A stretch of DNA of 64,000 bases from Mucilaginibacter endophyticus (GCF_003351025.1 NZ_QPCG01000003.1:67074-131073), one strand, 5' to 3'; numbered from the stretch's first letter, positions 9,624 to 17,550 are shown. Notes: a model not told the origin generated them from the letters alone. Made by a program: numbers and translations.

Positions 9624-10035
9624 ACCTCCCTGTTCTGTGTTGTGGCTGTAAGACCGGGTTCAGCGTTAGCGTCACGACTCCCCAGCACACCCAGGTTTCA
9701 CTATTTTCAATAGTGATCGAGTCTTGGGGTTCGTCAGCTTTCAGGATCACCTTTTTTTCCCGGGGCTGATACTCACGGGTATAAAAGCCGCCCTCATGGA
9801 AGAAAACCACGACGCTGCCGGGTACTGGTTGCAGCGTACGGTCAATGACCAGCACATGGTCTTTGAGAATACAGTGGCCGCGCATTGCGTCGCTGCCCAT
9901 GCGCATAAAAAAAGTATTGTCGGGATCCATGACAATGATCTCCGATATATCCAGTTCCGGTTCCTCATGCGTCAGCATCGGCAGGCGGAACCCCAGCACA
10001 TCTCTTTTCTCCCGATGTTGCTTCAGTCTCAGCAT
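9601..10035 (-). CDS. UmuD-like S24 family protein lacking the catalytic dyad
   Basis: 144-residue LexA/UmuD-type beta-fold protein. The start at 10035 (MLRLKQHREKRDVLG) is chosen because GGGAGGAG sits six bases upstream; earlier in-frame ATGs overlap the promoter. The fold's usual GDSM active site reads SDAM here (Ser to Ala) and the Lys position in the EFTVK-type strand is Arg (GFYTREY), so self-cleavage is not expected. The N-terminal arm is also shorter and the usual Cys/Ala-Gly cleavage pair reads Leu-Gly. It is the first gene of the umuDC operon. Confidence 0.85.
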   Translation of the reverse strand: MLRLKQHREKRDVLGFRLPMLTHEEPELDISEIIVMDPDNTFFMRMGSDAMRGHCILKDHVLVIDRTLQPVPGSVVVFFHEGGFYTREYQPREKKVILKADEPQDSITIENSETWVCWGVVTLTLNPVLQPQHRTGRYARVCAC

Positions 10036-10062
10036 TTGCGCTCCTCCCTTTTTTTGAGACAT

Positions 10063-10070
10063 CAAAATTA
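10063..10070 (-). promoter_or_regulatory. -7 promoter element for the umuDC operon
   Basis: TAATTTTG on the minus strand, a match to the Bacteroidota TAnnTTTG consensus, 28 bases before the chosen UmuD-like start. The GCTAA-N5-TTAGC repeat lies 19 bases upstream, at the -33 position. Confidence 0.55.
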
Positions 10071-10089
10071 TCATCTAGTTTTTACATTT

Positions 10090-10104
10090 GCTAATATTTT
10101 TAGC
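10090..10104. promoter_or_regulatory. Putative damage-response operator GCTAA-N5-TTAGC
   Basis: Perfect inverted repeat GCTAA-TATTT-TTAGC in the divergent region between umuDC (minus) and the alkB operon (plus). It abuts the plus-strand -7 box and covers the minus-strand -33 position, so one bound protein could block both promoters. Same sequence logic as 7913-7927. Confidence 0.6.
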
Positions 10105-10105
10105 A

Positions 10106-10113
10106 TAAATTTG
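10106..10113 (+). promoter_or_regulatory. -7 promoter element for the alkB operon
   Basis: TAAATTTG, a match to TAnnTTTG, 20 bases before the ATG at 10134. A TTTG lies at 10087-10090 but with only 15 bases of spacing, short for a Bacteroidota -33 element. Confidence 0.55.
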
Positions 10114-10133
10114 TAAGCGAAAAAAGGATAGCT

Positions 10134-10508
10134 ATGGGATACGAGGTAATTAACGAGGGAACTGAAACCCTGATTAAGGGAACGGAACTGGTAGTGCGTG
10201 TACATACGGGCCCTGCAAATGATGGCTTAGCCTACGGCTTGGGTCATCTTTATCAGGTAAAAGGAGGTTTCGTCCCGGTCAGGACATATGTATTCGAAGT
10301 AATAGGTCAGGCGGAGACAGCCGTGGAGGCTGTCAAAAAAACGATTGATTTCTTTTTTTCGGTTTTATTGGATACGGAATGGTACGTTAAGGAAATTCCG
10401 CCCGGTTCGCGGTTGTTTCCGCAGGAAGCAAAGCGTTTATACGGCGAAGGAATTATGGAGGAGCAATATGGAGCAATTGACATTATTCGCAGCGGCTGGT
10501 CAAAGTAA
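10134..10508 (+). CDS. Small hypothetical protein cotranscribed with alkB
   Basis: 124-residue soluble protein, start MGYEVINEGTETLIKGTEL, alternating strand/helix pattern, no recognised domain. It shares the divergent damage-type promoter with umuDC and overlaps the alkB start by 41 bases, so the two are translationally linked. Possibly a DNA-repair accessory, judged by context only. Confidence 0.65.
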   Translation: MGYEVINEGTETLIKGTELVVRVHTGPANDGLAYGLGHLYQVKGGFVPVRTYVFEVIGQAETAVEAVKKTIDFFFSVLLDTEWYVKEIPPGSRLFPQEAKRLYGEGIMEEQYGAIDIIRSGWSK

Positions 10509-11076
10509 AGGCCTGCCTGTTTATTTGTTGGATTATAGGCCAGGCCTGTTCGGCGCGGCGGAAAGCGATGAATATTTAAGAAAATTCATCGCAGAAGCGC
10601 CGTGGAAACAAACAGCGCTGAAGATAAAAGACAAAGAGATCGCTACGCCGCGGCTGACAGCCTGGTATGGAGATCTGGGAACTGATTATTCACATCCCGG
10701 CAGGATTTCCAACCCGGCCCCCTGGACGCCGGAATTGTTAAAGATCAAAGCTATAGTCGAACCTTTGTCGGGTGTAAAGTTCAACAGCGTGCTGCTGAAC
10801 TATTACCGGGACGGAAATGATTCCGTAGCCTGGCATAGCGATAAGGAAAGTATTTTAGGCAAACATCCCGTTATAGCCTCTGTCAGCTTTGGCGAGGTAC
10901 GCAGTTTTGATATCCGGAATAAAGCGGACCATCTCGAGAAATATTCCGTCCGTTTGGAACATGGCTCTTTTTTGTTAATGAAATCCGGCTTACAGGAACA
11001 TTGGGAACACCGGATTGCCAAGTCTGTTCAGCCGATGAAAGCACGGATCAATTTAACTTTCCGGGTAGTAATTTAA
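10468..11076 (+). CDS. alkB: AlkB-like 2-oxoglutarate/Fe(II) DNA dealkylase
   Basis: 202-residue dioxygenase that removes alkyl lesions from bases. The Fe(II) ligands are HxD in AWHSDKE and the distal His in EHWEHRI; RINLTFR provides the 2-oxoglutarate-binding Arg pair. YGDLGTDYSH and LLNYYRDGNDSVAWH match the ALKBH2-like subgroup. The start at 10468 follows GGAGGAG by four bases. The first residues MEQLTLF contain QLTLF, a good match to the bacterial sliding-clamp binding motif QL(S/D)LF. Second gene of the operon opposite umuDC. Confidence 0.92.
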   Translation: MEQLTLFAAAGQSKGLPVYLLDYRPGLFGAAESDEYLRKFIAEAPWKQTALKIKDKEIATPRLTAWYGDLGTDYSHPGRISNPAPWTPELLKIKAIVEPLSGVKFNSVLLNYYRDGNDSVAWHSDKESILGKHPVIASVSFGEVRSFDIRNKADHLEKYSVRLEHGSFLLMKSGLQEHWEHRIAKSVQPMKARINLTFRVVI

Positions 11077-11114
11077 TTGATGGGTAAGCAATAATTAAAC
11101 AGGATAATACTTTT

Positions 11115-11303
11115 TTAAAGCGGGAGATGCCGGGTACCGGCGAACTCATCGTCCTCAGAGACGATAAGGCGGACCCAGAGATGAAAAAGAAGTAAAGGTG
11201 CGGGAGCTGAATAATGAAAGATTTCAATACCGTGGTCATTAACCGCTTCTAAATGTTGAACGACCAAAATCTGATCAAGTGTGCTGATATACCAAATGTT
11301 CAT
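11115..11303 (-). CDS. Possible small protein
   Basis: 62-codon frame beginning MNIWYISTLDQILVVQHLE. The composition looks protein-like, but there is no clear ribosome binding site, no recognised family and it is isolated between alkB and a broken response regulator. Could be chance or a remnant. Confidence 0.25.
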   Translation of the reverse strand: MNIWYISTLDQILVVQHLEAVNDHGIEIFHYSAPAPLLLFHLWVRLIVSEDDEFAGTRHLPL

Positions 11304-11360
11304 GATCTAATTTATTCATCATCATACGGTACCTGTCTGAACCGGGAACAGCTTTCGCCG

Positions 11361-11740
11361 TCATTTCAGGTGTGCTTTCCCGCTTATTACGCAGCCAAAA
11401 ATTCCCCTCTCGAATAATATATTGATGTCAAACGGTTTTGAAATGAAATCATCTGCCCCATTTATTTGGGCGATCTCAGCCAAATTATTTACCGCAGATA
11501 CCAATATTACAGGTGAGTTTATGGAACTCTGACCGGCCTTGATTTTTTACATAGTTCGCCGCTTCGTCCGTCACTAAGCCAGTCATCCAAAAGTATGAGT
11601 TCCGGCTGCCCGTTAATAATGCCTTGAAAAGAAACAACGTCATTCACTGCCTTTACGCTGATCTTTTGTTCTTCCAGCACATATTTGATGATTTGAAGGA
11701 TATCATTGTCATCATCAACGACGACCACTCTTTTTGGCAT
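11361..11740 (-). pseudogene. CheY-like response regulator, frameshifted
   Basis: Single receiver domain. The first 60 residues (MPKRVVVVDDDNDILQIIKY, phosphoacceptor region LILLDDWLSDGRSGELCKK) are in frame from 11740; after the A6 run at 11543-11548 (T on plus) the continuation PVILVSAVNNLAEIAQINGA and the conserved FISKPFDI lie in another frame. Adding one A to the run restores a full receiver domain ending at 11361. No output domain. Resembles the intact response regulator at 28054-28413. Either a real lesion or a homopolymer error. Confidence 0.8.
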
Positions 11741-12149
11741 ATGGTTTTATTTAGATTTCGGGGTGGAGGGATTATGTTCTCGTAACCACAACAAGGGAAT
11801 ATGAAAGCAGTATATTTATTTTCAATTCGTAAAATAAACAAACCATACAAAGTCCAGTATCGTTTGGCTGCTTCTAATTCGCCTCGCTTTTCAAATCGAA
11901 TCCGTGTCCCGATGGATAAAGACAATTTCAGCAACCCGCTTAATGGCACTAACCCGCACCACTTTTCAGACTCGCAGGTTCCATGATGAATGCCTGCATG
12001 AGAAAAATCTGATAAATTTTACACATGTAGGCAAATGTGGGCGGCCTGACCAATTATGATGTCATTAAATTCCAATATGAAAGCCAAACCCGAAGCTGAA
12101 AATCCTGGCACATTATTGGTATATTTTTTTTCCACCAATCATCATCAAT
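11741..12149. other. Intergenic region before the Ku operon
   Basis: About 400 bases with no supported gene. An ATTGGT/ACCAAT inverted repeat with a 13-base spacer lies at about 12115-12139, just before the first gene of the Ku operon, and could be regulatory. Otherwise nothing recognised. Confidence 0.4.
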
Positions 12150-12416
12150 ATGTTGTTACAAGCCATATTCCAGCACCACAAGCATGAGTTCGAGGTAACC
12201 ACGCTTGTCGATCGTAATGAATTATATTTTCTGATCCGGGAAGGCTCCGAAATTATTCTTGCCCGGCGGGAGAACAGCCATACCTGGTCTTACACGGGAT
12301 CCTCGAATATCACCGACCCTATTGTCCGGGCTGTTTTAGAGAAGATCGAACATACCAGTGCCTATATGCTTTTAGACCAGGTAACCGATATTGAACAGCT
12401 GAAAACAGCCGCTTAA
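12150..12416 (+). CDS. Small hypothetical protein, first gene of the Ku operon
   Basis: 88-residue protein with a beta-rich first half and a C-terminal amphipathic helix (IVRAVLEKIEHTSAYMLL). Its layout resembles the next gene, and both may be distant paralogs. It precedes it by 14 bases in what appears to be a five-gene operon with ku and exonuclease III. No known domain. Confidence 0.65.
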   Translation: MLLQAIFQHHKHEFEVTTLVDRNELYFLIREGSEIILARRENSHTWSYTGSSNITDPIVRAVLEKIEHTSAYMLLDQVTDIEQLKTAA

Positions 12417-12430
12417 GAAGATTATTCTTT

Positions 12431-12703
12431 ATGGAAAACTATCAGATCACCATCCGTAAGAATAAGGAGGTGCGGCATTTCGTAGTCGGCGAATACCTGC
12501 ACCATGACGGGGAGAACTGCAAATTCAAAATTTTTGAGGATGGCAAATTTGTGGCCAGTTTCGAGCCGGATGCGCACCAGTTCCTTCATATTTGTCAGAA
12601 CCCAAACGGTCTGGACGAAGCGATGCTTCACCTGCTGGCAGAAGAGATCGAGTCGCACCACTCTTACAGCATTAATGATAACATTAAAAAACTAAAGTCA
12701 TGA
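12431..12703 (+). CDS. Small hypothetical protein, second gene of the Ku operon
   Basis: 90-residue protein: short strands with an FKIFEDGKFVASFEPD core, then a helix DEAMLHLLAEEIESHHS. The stop overlaps the ku start (ATGA at 12700-12703), so it is translationally coupled to ku. Similar shape to the preceding 88-residue protein. No recognised function. Confidence 0.7.
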   Translation: MENYQITIRKNKEVRHFVVGEYLHHDGENCKFKIFEDGKFVASFEPDAHQFLHICQNPNGLDEAMLHLLAEEIESHHSYSINDNIKKLKS

Positions 12704-13470
12704 GATCAATCTGGACAGGTTCGATAGGTTTCGGGCTGGTAAGCATTCCTATTAAATTGTTTTCAGCGGTACAAACCTCTTCACTTGACCTGGACATGCT
12801 GGACAGCCGCGATCATGCCAACATCAAGTTCATGCGGGTGAACGAGCATACCAAAAAGGAAGTCCCATATGATAAGATCGTAAAAGGTTATAAATATGAC
12901 GACGATTATGTGATCGTTGAAGATGCCGACTTCCAGGCAGCCGCGCCCGAAAAAAGTAAGGTGATCGAGATCGAAAGTTTTGTCGATATTGATTCGGTAA
13001 ACCCGATGTATTATGAATCGTCCTATTACACTGAACCTGCAACTAAAAATAACAAAGCGTATGCACTGTTACTGGAGGCACTGAAAAAATCCAAGAAGGC
13101 GGGACTGGCCCGTTTTGTACTGCGGAGCACTGAAAGTCTGTGCATCGTCCACCCGGTAGAAAAAAATATCGTGGTCACACGTATCCGCTTCCAGCAGCAG
13201 ATCCGCGACCAGAGCGAATTAAACCTGGACGATAAGATCGAAGTAACGAAGAAAGAACTGGACATGGGGCTTGCGCTGATCAACCAATATGCTGAAAAGC
13301 TGGACCTTTCCAAATATAAAGATGAGTACCATACCGAGTTATTGAAAATCATCGAAGCCAAGGCGAAAGGTAAGCGTCCTACGATCAAGAAACTGAAACC
13401 GAAAGCTTCTAAGAATGACGACCTTTACGAACAACTGATGAACAGTCTGCAAAGTAAAAAACAAGCTTAA
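12700..13470 (+). CDS. ku: Bacterial Ku, NHEJ end-binding protein
   Basis: 256-residue Ku homolog that would encircle DNA double-strand ends and recruit a ligase for non-homologous end joining. MRSIWTGSIGFGLVSIPIKLFSA is the classic N-terminus (first 20 residues are strongly conserved), followed by the Ku core and a Lys-rich C-terminal tail (KAKGKRPTIKKLKPKASK). No LigD is visible in this window, so the partner ligase must be elsewhere. Confidence 0.95.
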   Translation: MRSIWTGSIGFGLVSIPIKLFSAVQTSSLDLDMLDSRDHANIKFMRVNEHTKKEVPYDKIVKGYKYDDDYVIVEDADFQAAAPEKSKVIEIESFVDIDSVNPMYYESSYYTEPATKNNKAYALLLEALKKSKKAGLARFVLRSTESLCIVHPVEKNIVVTRIRFQQQIRDQSELNLDDKIEVTKKELDMGLALINQYAEKLDLSKYKDEYHTELLKIIEAKAKGKRPTIKKLKPKASKNDDLYEQLMNSLQSKKQA

Positions 13471-13471
13471 C

Positions 13472-13897
13472 ATGATTAACCCAGTACAAACCCATATTCC
13501 CCTCGCAGACGGGACTGACCGCTATGTGATCATAGAACCCGCGCTGCATAAGGATGCCCAGGGAAAGCTCCACCCTACCGGCCTTTTTAAAATTTACAAA
13601 GATGCTTTCGCGGACGAAACACATCTATTCACCGAGCCTGCGGAAAGCGAAGGGCAGGCCGACGACCTTCCGGATGACCGGAACCCGGATTATCTCGGGA
13701 AGATAAATCTTTCGGCGAGCGAGTGGAAATACGAAGGCAGTCTCATGTCCTATCACGAACAGGTAGCATTAGTAGAATTTATATCGAATTACCAGTCGCC
13801 AGAAGAACAACAAAAGCAGCAGGCTTTACAGGATGAGTTCGCTGAAAGCGCCAATCCACCGGAAGACCTGCCCTTAAACCCCGGAAGCCTAAGTTAA
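13472..13897 (+). CDS. Hypothetical acidic protein after ku
   Basis: 141-residue protein starting one base after the ku stop. Strand-rich N-terminal half (TDRYVIIEPALHKDAQGKL) and an acidic, Gln/Glu/Pro-rich low-complexity tail. No recognised domain. The spacing shows cotranscription with ku and the exonuclease gene. Confidence 0.65.
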   Translation: MINPVQTHIPLADGTDRYVIIEPALHKDAQGKLHPTGLFKIYKDAFADETHLFTEPAESEGQADDLPDDRNPDYLGKINLSASEWKYEGSLMSYHEQVALVEFISNYQSPEEQQKQQALQDEFAESANPPEDLPLNPGSLS

Positions 13898-13902
13898 GCC
13901 AT

Positions 13903-14679
13903 TTGAAGATCGCGACGTATAATATCAACGGCATCAACGGACGTTTACCGAACCTGCTCCACTGGCTTTCGGAGGCGAAGCCCGACGTGGTCTGCCTGTA
14001 GGAGTTGAAGGCTCCGGACGACCGTTTCCCGGAGCAAACCTTACTGGATGCCGGTTACTATTCGATCTGGCAAGGGCAGCAAAGCTGGAACGGCGTCGCG
14101 ATCCTTTCGAGGTATGGTGAAATCAAGGAAACGAGGCGCAGGTTGGACGATGACCCGGATGATACGCATAGCAGGTATATCGAGTCTTTTATAAACGGCG
14201 TTGTCATTGCCTGCCTGTACCTTCCGAACGGCAACCCCTATCCGGGACCCAAATTTGACTATAAGCTGCAATGGATCAAACGGCTCACCATACATGCCAA
14301 ACGGCTGCTGGGCTTCGGCCTCCCGGTGGCATTGATCGGGGATTTCAATATTATACCGACAGATCTGGACACCTATAAACCGGAAAAATACAGGAACAAT
14401 GCCCTGTTCCGGCCGGAAGCGCGCAAACTCTTCCGGGCCCTTTTGAGACAGGGCTGGACGGATGTGATCCGTAAGTTTTACCCCGAAGAACGGATTTATA
14501 CCTTCTGGGATTATCTCCGCCATGCTTACGAGCGGGACGCCGGGCTTCGGCTGGATCATTTCCTGCTGAATGACCTTTTGCTCGGCAAGGTTTCAGGCGG
14601 AGGGGTTGATCGTCACATCCGGAGCCTGGAGCATAGCAGCGACCACGCTCCTGTATGGATAGAGATAGCGTCCGATTAA
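13903..14679 (+). pseudogene. xth: Exonuclease III / AP endonuclease with in-frame amber codon
   Basis: Exonuclease III family reading frame: LKIATYNINGINGRLP at the N-terminus, WNGVAILSR, LIGDFNIIP (GDFN motif), YTFWDYL, RLDHFLL and SSDHAPV at the C-terminus. Codon 33 is TAG (13999-14001) where the family has CLQELK, immediately before the metal-binding Glu. A restart at 14005 would lack that Glu and the N-terminal strand, so the product should be inactive unless the stop is read through. A single C-to-T change explains it. The start is TTG at 13903, five bases after the previous gene. Confidence 0.88.
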
Positions 14680-14688
14680 TTAGCCTGA

Positions 14689-15092
14689 TCATTTTCTAAG
14701 TGACAAGTTCCAGGGTCGCCTTACTTTTTGTCCATGAAAATATTTGTGGAGGACGGCTTCAAAAACCTGGTTAGCACCTGGTACCAGCGCAAATAAGGTC
14801 ATACTCGATCTTAGTTTTAAATCGTCCGGGCTTCCCATGACGGCTGTTGCGTCGTAGCCAGGTATATCCAGTAATGCGTTGCTGATGTCGATCAGCCTTC
14901 GCCCGAGTACAGGATGTGCCAGGTATGCCGCCGCCTCTTTCAAATCCCTGATCGCATAACGCTTTGACATACTGCTAAAGCCCAGGCCATCGATCTGTGG
15001 AAATATATACCACATCCAATGACCGCGTTTACCGCCGGTTTCAATTTTCAGGCTGGTTCTTGTAAGATGGTGGATAATCTCCTTTATTTCAT
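14689..15092 (-). pseudogene. DUF1810 family protein, 5' end disrupted
   Basis: From HWMWYIFPQIDGLGFSSM onward the frame is a normal DUF1810 protein, closely similar to the intact copy at 29668-30081 (KLRSSMTLFAL and VLGRRL blocks match). Upstream of HWMWY the frame stays open but lacks ATG/GTG; an ATG at 15090-15092 would be in frame if the A3 run after it had one more base. So the 5' end is either frameshifted or uses a non-standard start; translation from the internal ATG at 15015 would lose about 30 residues. Function of the family unknown. Confidence 0.7.
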
Positions 15093-15223
15093 GGCATGAT
15101 TATTCCTTTTCCGTTATTACAATGAAGTACGATGTTTGTTACTTATTCTGTTTCATAAATAATTCTGAATTACTGTCTGTTAACAATCCGTGAGATCCTG
15201 CAATAACTTTCGAGCCAGCGGCT

Positions 15224-15418
15224 TTAGCGACCAATCCTTCGTGTTCCCCCTTCGTGATATAGCTTAGCAGCGTTTTGAGCGACTAGCTCGGGTAATGCTG
15301 TTTCAGAAAGGGAAACCAGTTTGCTTTTGAGTACTTCCCGATCGGGTATTCCCGTAGCATTGAAGTCCCTACCTAAATAATAACCAAGGCCTCCAATTAT
15401 TATCCTTTTAAAGCGCAA
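15224..15418 (-). CDS. Possible small protein
   Basis: 64 codons from a TTG at 15418, overlapping the end of the upstream gene by 19 bases. It begins with a short hydrophobic IIIGGLGYYLG segment followed by a polar helix. No family recognised and no good start, so it may not be real. Confidence 0.3.
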   Translation of the reverse strand: MRFKRIIIGGLGYYLGRDFNATGIPDREVLKSKLVSLSETALPELVAQNAAKLYHEGGTRRIGR

Positions 15419-15660
15419 TAAAAATTTTTATTATAACCTACCGTAATTTTTTTGATTAATCCGTTATCCACAAGCTTTTTAAGCCTATTGTAAAATGTCG
15501 TGTTGCTCATCACATAACCTTTTTCCCTCAAGCCCAACCAAAGCGTTTCTGCATCCTTTTCTTCACCCAGGCTATTTATGTATTCAAGAATTTGGTTGGT
15601 GAGCAAATTATATTCTTCCTGCTGTTTGGTAATACGAGATTTAGATGACCTGTATTGCAT
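15400..15660 (-). CDS. Small winged-helix protein resembling a Fur N-terminal domain
   Basis: 86-residue protein (MQYRSSKSRITKQQ start; an earlier ATG lies at 15699). NQILEYINSLGEEKDAETLW, YVMSNTTFYNRLKKLVDNGL and a short hairpin form a helix-turn-helix with wing very like the DNA-binding half of Fur. The metal-binding and dimerisation half of Fur is absent. Possibly a stand-alone DNA-binding regulator; target unknown. Confidence 0.6.
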   Translation of the reverse strand: MQYRSSKSRITKQQEEYNLLTNQILEYINSLGEEKDAETLWLGLREKGYVMSNTTFYNRLKKLVDNGLIKKITVGYNKNFYCALKG

Positions 15661-15937
15661 TTCATTACGTCTTTGATGTTTCTGTGTTATTGGACCCAAA
15701 GCTTAACCTACTAAATTAAATTTGAAATTCGAAGCAATTTTGAAGCAGAGCGTCTTTACAAGAAGCAAATAAGTAGACTGGTAAGCATATTTTCACGTCA
15801 AATTCCGCCATTGCTATTCTAAGCGTAAAATTATCCTCACAATCTGTATTTATTTGCCTTTAAAGTCTCAAATTCAGAATTGCCACAAAAAGCAGCTATA
15901 GTTTTAGGTCAACATTCAATACTGATAATAAAAAACT

Positions 15938-16713
15938 ATGCGCCGGATACTTCTAACTAAACTAACACTGATTTTTTGCTTGTTTTTATCCATCAAACAA
16001 TTAAAAGCACAGGATAATTATGAAATACAGGTGTATGGCTCGGAAACAATTGAAAAAGGGAAAACGATGCTGGAGATCCATAGCAATTTTACCTTAAAAG
16101 GGAGTCAATCCGTATCTAACGGGGAATTCCCTACCAACCACGTGGAGCATGAAACCATTGAAATAACTCATGGCTGGACACCTGGTTTGAAACCGGATTC
16201 TACTTCTTTAACTCAATAGGCAATGATAACCGCACGGCATACGTTGGCTCGCATATCCGCCCAAGAGTTGCTGCACCTGAAAGTTGGGGTTGGCCTGTAG
16301 GGGTCAGCATCTCAATTAAATTCGGCTTCCAGAAAAGTGTCTTTGCCGCAAATACAAGTTCGCTGGAAATCCGGCCCATTATTGATAAGAAATGGCAGGA
16401 ATTATATCTGTCCGTAAATCCTACCTTAGAAAAAAGCTTTAAAGGTCCCGATCAGAACAGGGGATTCACGTTTTCACCAAATGTAAAAGGCAGTTATGAT
16501 GTAACAAAAGTTGTAGCCCTTGGCCTGGAATATTACGGAAGCACCGGACCTTTTTTTCACTACGACCCTTACCGGCTACAGGACCACCAATTAATTTTAG
16601 CAACGGACCTTAACTTTAATCCTGCGTTGGAATTCAATGCCGGATTAGGGTATGGCTTTCCGCAACGTTCGGATAAAGAAACATTCAAGATCATAGTGGG
16701 CAGAAAGTTTTGA
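15938..16713 (+). pseudogene. Outer-membrane beta-barrel protein, frameshifted
   Basis: A signal peptide (MRRILLTKLTLIFCLFLSIK, cleaved after LKAQ) is followed by alternating strands. The frame ends at 16219, but a second frame continues from about 16183 with WFETGFYFF to a barrel-type C-terminus ending in Phe (KIIVGRKF) and a stop at 16711-16713. The two halves join if one base is added near 16178-16182. Likely ~258 residues when intact. Family unnamed; transporter or sensor role not determinable. Confidence 0.7.
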
Positions 16714-16832
16714 GTAGTATCCCAAGGGTTCTCTTACCACCCAAACTTCCTGAGAAAAAAAATTATTGTATTACAACCGAAATCCGGCAAATAAAATCTC
16801 TCGTTAGTTAGATTAAACATTCGAAAAACGAT

Positions 16833-17081
16833 ATGCTCACCGAACAAGTTGTTGCTGCCCGTATCAGAAATATAAGATTAGAAAAAGACTACAGCCAATT
16901 TTATATAGCTTACAAGCTGAACATTTCGCAAAATACATTCAGCAAAATTGAGTTGGGAAATGTTAAATTAACGCTTAAAAGACTTATAGAAATTGCAAAG
17001 GTATTAGAAGTTCCTGCATCTGATTTGGTGAAATGTGAAGACGAAGTTCAATCAGCTAAACTGCAGGAGTCTTACTGTTAA
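16833..17081 (+). CDS. XRE family helix-turn-helix regulator
   Basis: 82-residue HTH_3 protein: IRNIRLEKDYSQFYIAYKL, then the recognition helix ISQNTFSKIELGNVKLTL. A stand-alone domain with a short polar tail, similar to the N-terminal domain of the XRE-PAS protein at 30958. Target unknown. Confidence 0.8.
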   Translation: MLTEQVVAARIRNIRLEKDYSQFYIAYKLNISQNTFSKIELGNVKLTLKRLIEIAKVLEVPASDLVKCEDEVQSAKLQESYC

Positions 17082-17144
17082 ATAAACAGCGCGTCCCGCT
17101 AATCATGAAAAATGTACGAACGCGATTATGTGATCGAAAGGCAA

Positions 17145-17549
17145 TTATGTAGCCGCCGCCTTTCCGAACTTTGCCCGAGCGGCCTTGATTGCCGGCATAT
17201 GTGCGTTCGCCCAATCGTACAAGGTCATGAGCGGAACAACGAGGCTTTCACCGAGCGAGGTCAGGGTATACTCTACTTTTGGCGGGATCTGCTGGTACAT
17301 TTTTCGCTTCAGTAACCCGTCAGCTTCCAGTGTTTTCAACGTTACCGTCAGCATTCTTTGGGAAATGCCATCGATCAGCCGGTGCAATTCATTAAAACGA
17401 AGGGTGCCGTGGTCGGAGAGCATAATGACCGTTAACATCGACCATTTATCCCCCACCCGGTTCAAAACATCTTTTACCGGGCAGTCGTCGCGGTCATTTT
17501 CGCATTTTTTCGAAATTTCCTTTTTCATAATCTTTTGATATCCAGCCAT
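17145..17549 (-). CDS. HxlR family transcriptional regulator
   Basis: 134-residue winged-helix regulator with the conserved N-terminal CPVKDVLNRVGDKWSMLTV, RFNELHRLIDGISQRMLTVTLKTLE and the hairpin PPKVEYTLTSLG. The N-terminal Cys in DDCPV is the redox-active position of HxlR/HypR-type sensors. An internal ATG at 17528 (MKKEISKKCEND) is an alternative start. Divergent from the SDR gene, with clustered AGTAAC half-sites between them, so it probably represses that gene and itself. Confidence 0.88.
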   Translation of the reverse strand: MAGYQKIMKKEISKKCENDRDDCPVKDVLNRVGDKWSMLTVIMLSDHGTLRFNELHRLIDGISQRMLTVTLKTLEADGLLKRKMYQQIPPKVEYTLTSLGESLVVPLMTLYDWANAHMPAIKAARAKFGKAAAT

Positions 17550-17550
17550 A

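Noticed and set aside
12107..12122. TGGCAC-N5-TGGTA, similar to a sigma-54 -24/-12 promoter
   Set aside because: The essential GC of the -12 element is absent and no enhancer-binding regulator is nearby.
13999..14001. Alternative genetic code or general TAG read-through
   Set aside because: All three stop codons end other intact genes in the window normally, and other lesions use TAA and TGA; simple mutation is enough.
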